In this document: in pieces, positions 49,918 through 52,500 of the stretch
Position numbering within the stretch: the first letter of the stretch is position 1
Layout: every line of letters starts with the position of its first letter
NCBI GenBank assembly: GCA_012295275.1
Contig: CM022667.1
Span: forward strand, 9,185,038-9,237,537
Length of the DNA: 52,500 nt
Origin: Chrysomallon squamiferum
Taxonomy: Eukaryota > Mollusca > Gastropoda > Neomphalida > Peltospiridae
Direction: 5' to 3'
Notes under the pieces: model-generated
Told to the model about the DNA's origin: nothing
The model's database searches: none
Seen by the model: the letters and a program-made list of their open reading frames with translations, nothing else
Program-made: the position numbers and the translations under genes

Positions 49918-51525
49918 ATGGAAGAGGTAAATCTGTGGTTTCTTCAGAAGATTCACGATGTTTTTGTTCAAGGTGAACACAATGACATAAAGCTCGAGTT
50001 TGAAGATGGGTCAACATCAGCAAGTAAAATAATCCTGGCAGCACTTTCCCCATACTTTGAAGCCATGCTGACGTCAGATATGTTGGAGAAAAAAACTGGT
50101 GTGGTGACGTTGCCGACGGTTTCTAAATCAATGTTTAATGACGTCTTGGATTTCTACTTTCTCGGAAAAGACGTTGTGAACGACTCCAACTGTCTTCTTA
50201 TGTTGGATGCCGCTGAAATGATGCAGCTGGATCATCTTAAAGCACATTGTGCTGAATACATGTCCACATTTAGAAATCTGAAAACAGAAAACTGTGTTGA
50301 GAGATGGAAGGCTTTAAGAAAGGTTAACATGGAAGAACCAGCTCGTGCTGTATTAGAGTACATTGTAGAAGATCTGGAGAATATTTCTGAAAAAGGACTC
50401 ATCTTAGAACTGGATGAAAGTGAATTACTGGAACTACTTTCTCGGGATGATCTGATGCAGAAAGAGGACGACATTGTGAACGATATCCAAGCGTGGATCA
50501 AAAAGAACAACTGTTCAGTTGAGACAAAGATTAACCTGTTTAAACAAATAAGATTTGAGAACATCAGCTTCTCTTATCTTCTTCGTGAAGTAAATTCTTC
50601 AAGTATTGTAACTGAAAATGCAGCCATTCAAGAAATTGTTGAGACAGGTCTAGAAAGAAATCATTCTTTTAACATTGAAAGTCAGGTATTCTGTGATAGC
50701 AGATATTTGTCGAAAATGGAAGATGTTCTTTTCATCGTGAGCGATTCTGAAGCGCTCATTAGTGCTGCGTGTTTCAGTGACAACACTTTCTATGAACTAC
50801 CTGAGTCATTTGATAAACCTGGCTCTTCGTTTGCGGCAGCAATTCTGGGAAAAGATATTTACATTACAGGAGGAAATTTTCAGAACAAAACAACCACGAT
50901 CTATCATGTATGGAAAAGATCCTGGAATCGTGGTTCTGATCTCAGTAACGCCCGGCTTGGACACTGCATGGCTGTCCTGAATGGTTCAGTGTACGTCATT
51001 GGTGGTCAACACTATAACTCGATAGAGCATCTGAAACCAGAAGATAACAACTGGCGAGTAATCGCTGATCTTGGATGTCGGAGAGAAAATGCTTGCGCTG
51101 AATCAGTTGGGACAAATATTCTTGTGATGGGAGGGCTAGTGAATGGAGGAGACACACAACTTATTCATTGTTTTAACACAGAGACTCTAACACTGACCAC
51201 TATCAACACTGATGTGACAAGTTCTTATCGTACCAGATCTTATCTACACATGCCAAACATTTATCTGATTCATGGTGACGGTAACATCGACGTGATTCAC
51301 GTGGATGATGTGGATGCAGATTCTTCCAAAATTCCAAAACTAACCTGTAATCGTGTTGGAAAATGCAAGACTGAGAATTGTTTTGGATTGATATGCAAAG
51401 ACAACTGCATCATTTATTTTTCTAGTAAAGGTTTTTACAAGTTAAATTTGAAAGATGGTTCTGAAGAAAACATCGAATTTAAAATGCAGTGCCATTTGGT
51501 GATGTACGATGGACTTTACAAATGA
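49918..51525 (+). CDS. BTB-BACK-Kelch protein 2 (paralogue of protein 1)
   Basis: A single coding exon of 535 residues. The start is the ATG eleven bases after the acceptor TTTACAG at 49906, matching gene 1. The in-frame 50 codons upstream are T-rich intron and are not used. BTB about 20-115, BACK about 120-225, Kelch GG pairs at about 316-319, 360-363 and 404-407. The N-terminal 230 residues are almost identical to protein 1; the Kelch part and C-terminus differ more, including an extra DVDADSSK stretch near residue 465 and a shorter C-terminus. This pattern fits relaxed or diversifying evolution of the substrate-binding half, while BTB/BACK contact with CUL3 is kept. Confidence 0.93.
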   Translation: MEEVNLWFLQKIHDVFVQGEHNDIKLEFEDGSTSASKIILAALSPYFEAMLTSDMLEKKTGVVTLPTVSKSMFNDVLDFYFLGKDVVNDSNCLLMLDAAEMMQLDHLKAHCAEYMSTFRNLKTENCVERWKALRKVNMEEPARAVLEYIVEDLENISEKGLILELDESELLELLSRDDLMQKEDDIVNDIQAWIKKNNCSVETKINLFKQIRFENISFSYLLREVNSSSIVTENAAIQEIVETGLERNHSFNIESQVFCDSRYLSKMEDVLFIVSDSEALISAACFSDNTFYELPESFDKPGSSFAAAILGKDIYITGGNFQNKTTTIYHVWKRSWNRGSDLSNARLGHCMAVLNGSVYVIGGQHYNSIEHLKPEDNNWRVIADLGCRRENACAESVGTNILVMGGLVNGGDTQLIHCFNTETLTLTTINTDVTSSYRTRSYLHMPNIYLIHGDGNIDVIHVDDVDADSSKIPKLTCNRVGKCKTENCFGLICKDNCIIYFSSKGFYKLNLKDGSEENIEFKMQCHLVMYDGLYK

Positions 51526-51801
51526 AGGTTCCACGCTTTTGTCTGTTGTAACTGTCACTGCGTTCATTCAGACCTGACCTATGACCTGTGAATATTCAAC
51601 ATACAAGACAGTTTACAAACTTTTGATCTGTAATTAATAAATGACTTTGTGATGGCGATTTTTACATGTAACACACAAGAATTCTATATAATTCATTGAA
51701 GTAAAATGTGAGTTTGTGAGAAAACACTCAATTTATAATTAATTAATATACCCGGATACAAAAACAAATTAGTAAATAAATAAATAAATGAATAAATAAA
51801 G

Positions 51802-51862
<61 letters not shown>

Positions 51863-52500
51863 TACAGATAGATAGATAAGAAACATAAGAAATATAATTG
51901 TATATGTTTCTTTGATAGGTATACAGGGTGTGTCTGTATCTGTGTGTGTGTGTGTGTGTGTGTTTCTGTGTTTGTGAGAGAGAGAGAGTGAAGAAGAGAG
52001 AGAGAGAGAGAAGAAAGAAACTAAAGTTTTTGATTCCAATTTCTGAAATGAATAACAGGACAATTGGTTATTAAGTACTATGAGATATATAGAGTTATGT
52101 TTATTGAAACAAAAAAAAAAAAAAAAAAACAAAAAAATAAAGCATAAAATAAAATAAAATAAAATAAAAAAAAAAAAAAAAAAAAAATAATAAATAATAA
52201 TAATAATAATAATAATAATAATTCAAACAAATTATCTGTATATATAATAAATATGTATAATACATTTCGTATGAAATTTTTGTAAATAAAATCTCTGAAT
52301 AACTTCTTTCTCTTTGTATAATAATCTCTATGTAAATTTACAGTTCACAAATGTATTTCCGTTCCGACAGGGTTGGTGCAAAAAATACTTTTTACAGAGT
52401 TATGGTTCATGGAGTACACGATAAAATATATTTACATGTTTCTCACATAAACAACACAGTTTTATGAAAATCTCTGTTATTTATTAATACATAAACTTTT
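51526..52500. other. 3' flank of BTB-Kelch gene 2
   Basis: Shares blocks with the 3' flank of gene 1. Contains (GATA)n at 51802-51880, short (TG)n and (GA)n at 51942-52016 and A-rich runs at 52110-52220. No further gene before the window end. Confidence 0.7.
51802..51880. repeat. (GATA)n microsatellite
   Basis: Tetranucleotide array in the 3' flank of Kelch gene 2; no equivalent at this place in copy 1. Confidence 0.95.

Overview
The window is nuclear DNA of an animal. Genes are split by GT-AG introns, the sequence is AT-rich, and introns and intergenic DNA are packed with long (CT)n, (TG)n, (CATA)n, (TCTG/TCTA)n, (AAT)n and (AAAT)n arrays plus a tRNA-derived SINE. The protein sequences and this repeat style suggest a lophotrochozoan, most likely a mollusc (gastropod-like). 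That placement is inference; I cannot name a species.

Layout. (1) 1-3602, plus strand: the 3' seven-eighths of NDUFV2, the 24 kDa 2Fe-2S subunit of mitochondrial complex I. (2) 3875-5891, minus strand: a five-exon secreted Cys-rich protein with a Ser/Thr/Ala-rich tail. (3) 5.9-11.6 kb: repeats and SINE copies, no gene seen. (4) 11.67-39.11 kb, plus strand: a head-to-tail array of four eight-exon paralogues, here called SPH-A, -B, -C and -D. Each has a signal peptide, a small Cys-rich cassette, a Thr/Pro mucin-like linker and a chymotrypsin-fold serine-protease homologue domain. (5) 40.4-52.5 kb: two copies of a larger segment, each with an intronless-coding BTB-BACK-Kelch gene and its own spliced 5' UTR exon and CRE-containing promoter.

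The most interesting system is the SPH array. All four proteins have lost the catalytic His and Ser, and three have also lost the oxyanion-hole Gly193. All keep the Arg|Ile/Val-Leu-Gly/Ala-Gly cleavage site, Asp194, the Asp of the triad and the disulfide cysteines. So the zymogen activation switch appears preserved while catalysis is gone, as in HGF/MSP-type ligands. The minus-strand gene at 3.9-5.9 kb shares the same signal-peptide exon boundary, the same Cys-rich exon and the same exon phases but has no protease domain, so it is probably a short relative of the family. SPH-D carries a one-base frameshift in its last exon, with a decayed copy of that exon's tail in the preceding intron.

Other notable patterns are strong over-representation of the CRE palindrome TGACGTCA (15 sites), a conserved non-coding block upstream of both Kelch genes, three full SINE copies each next to a (CATA)n-type array, and several minisatellites placed in promoters or introns of the array genes. 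The genes do not form one pathway. NDUFV2 is housekeeping and mitochondrial, the SPH family is secreted, and the BTB-Kelch proteins are probably cytoplasmic CUL3 adaptors.
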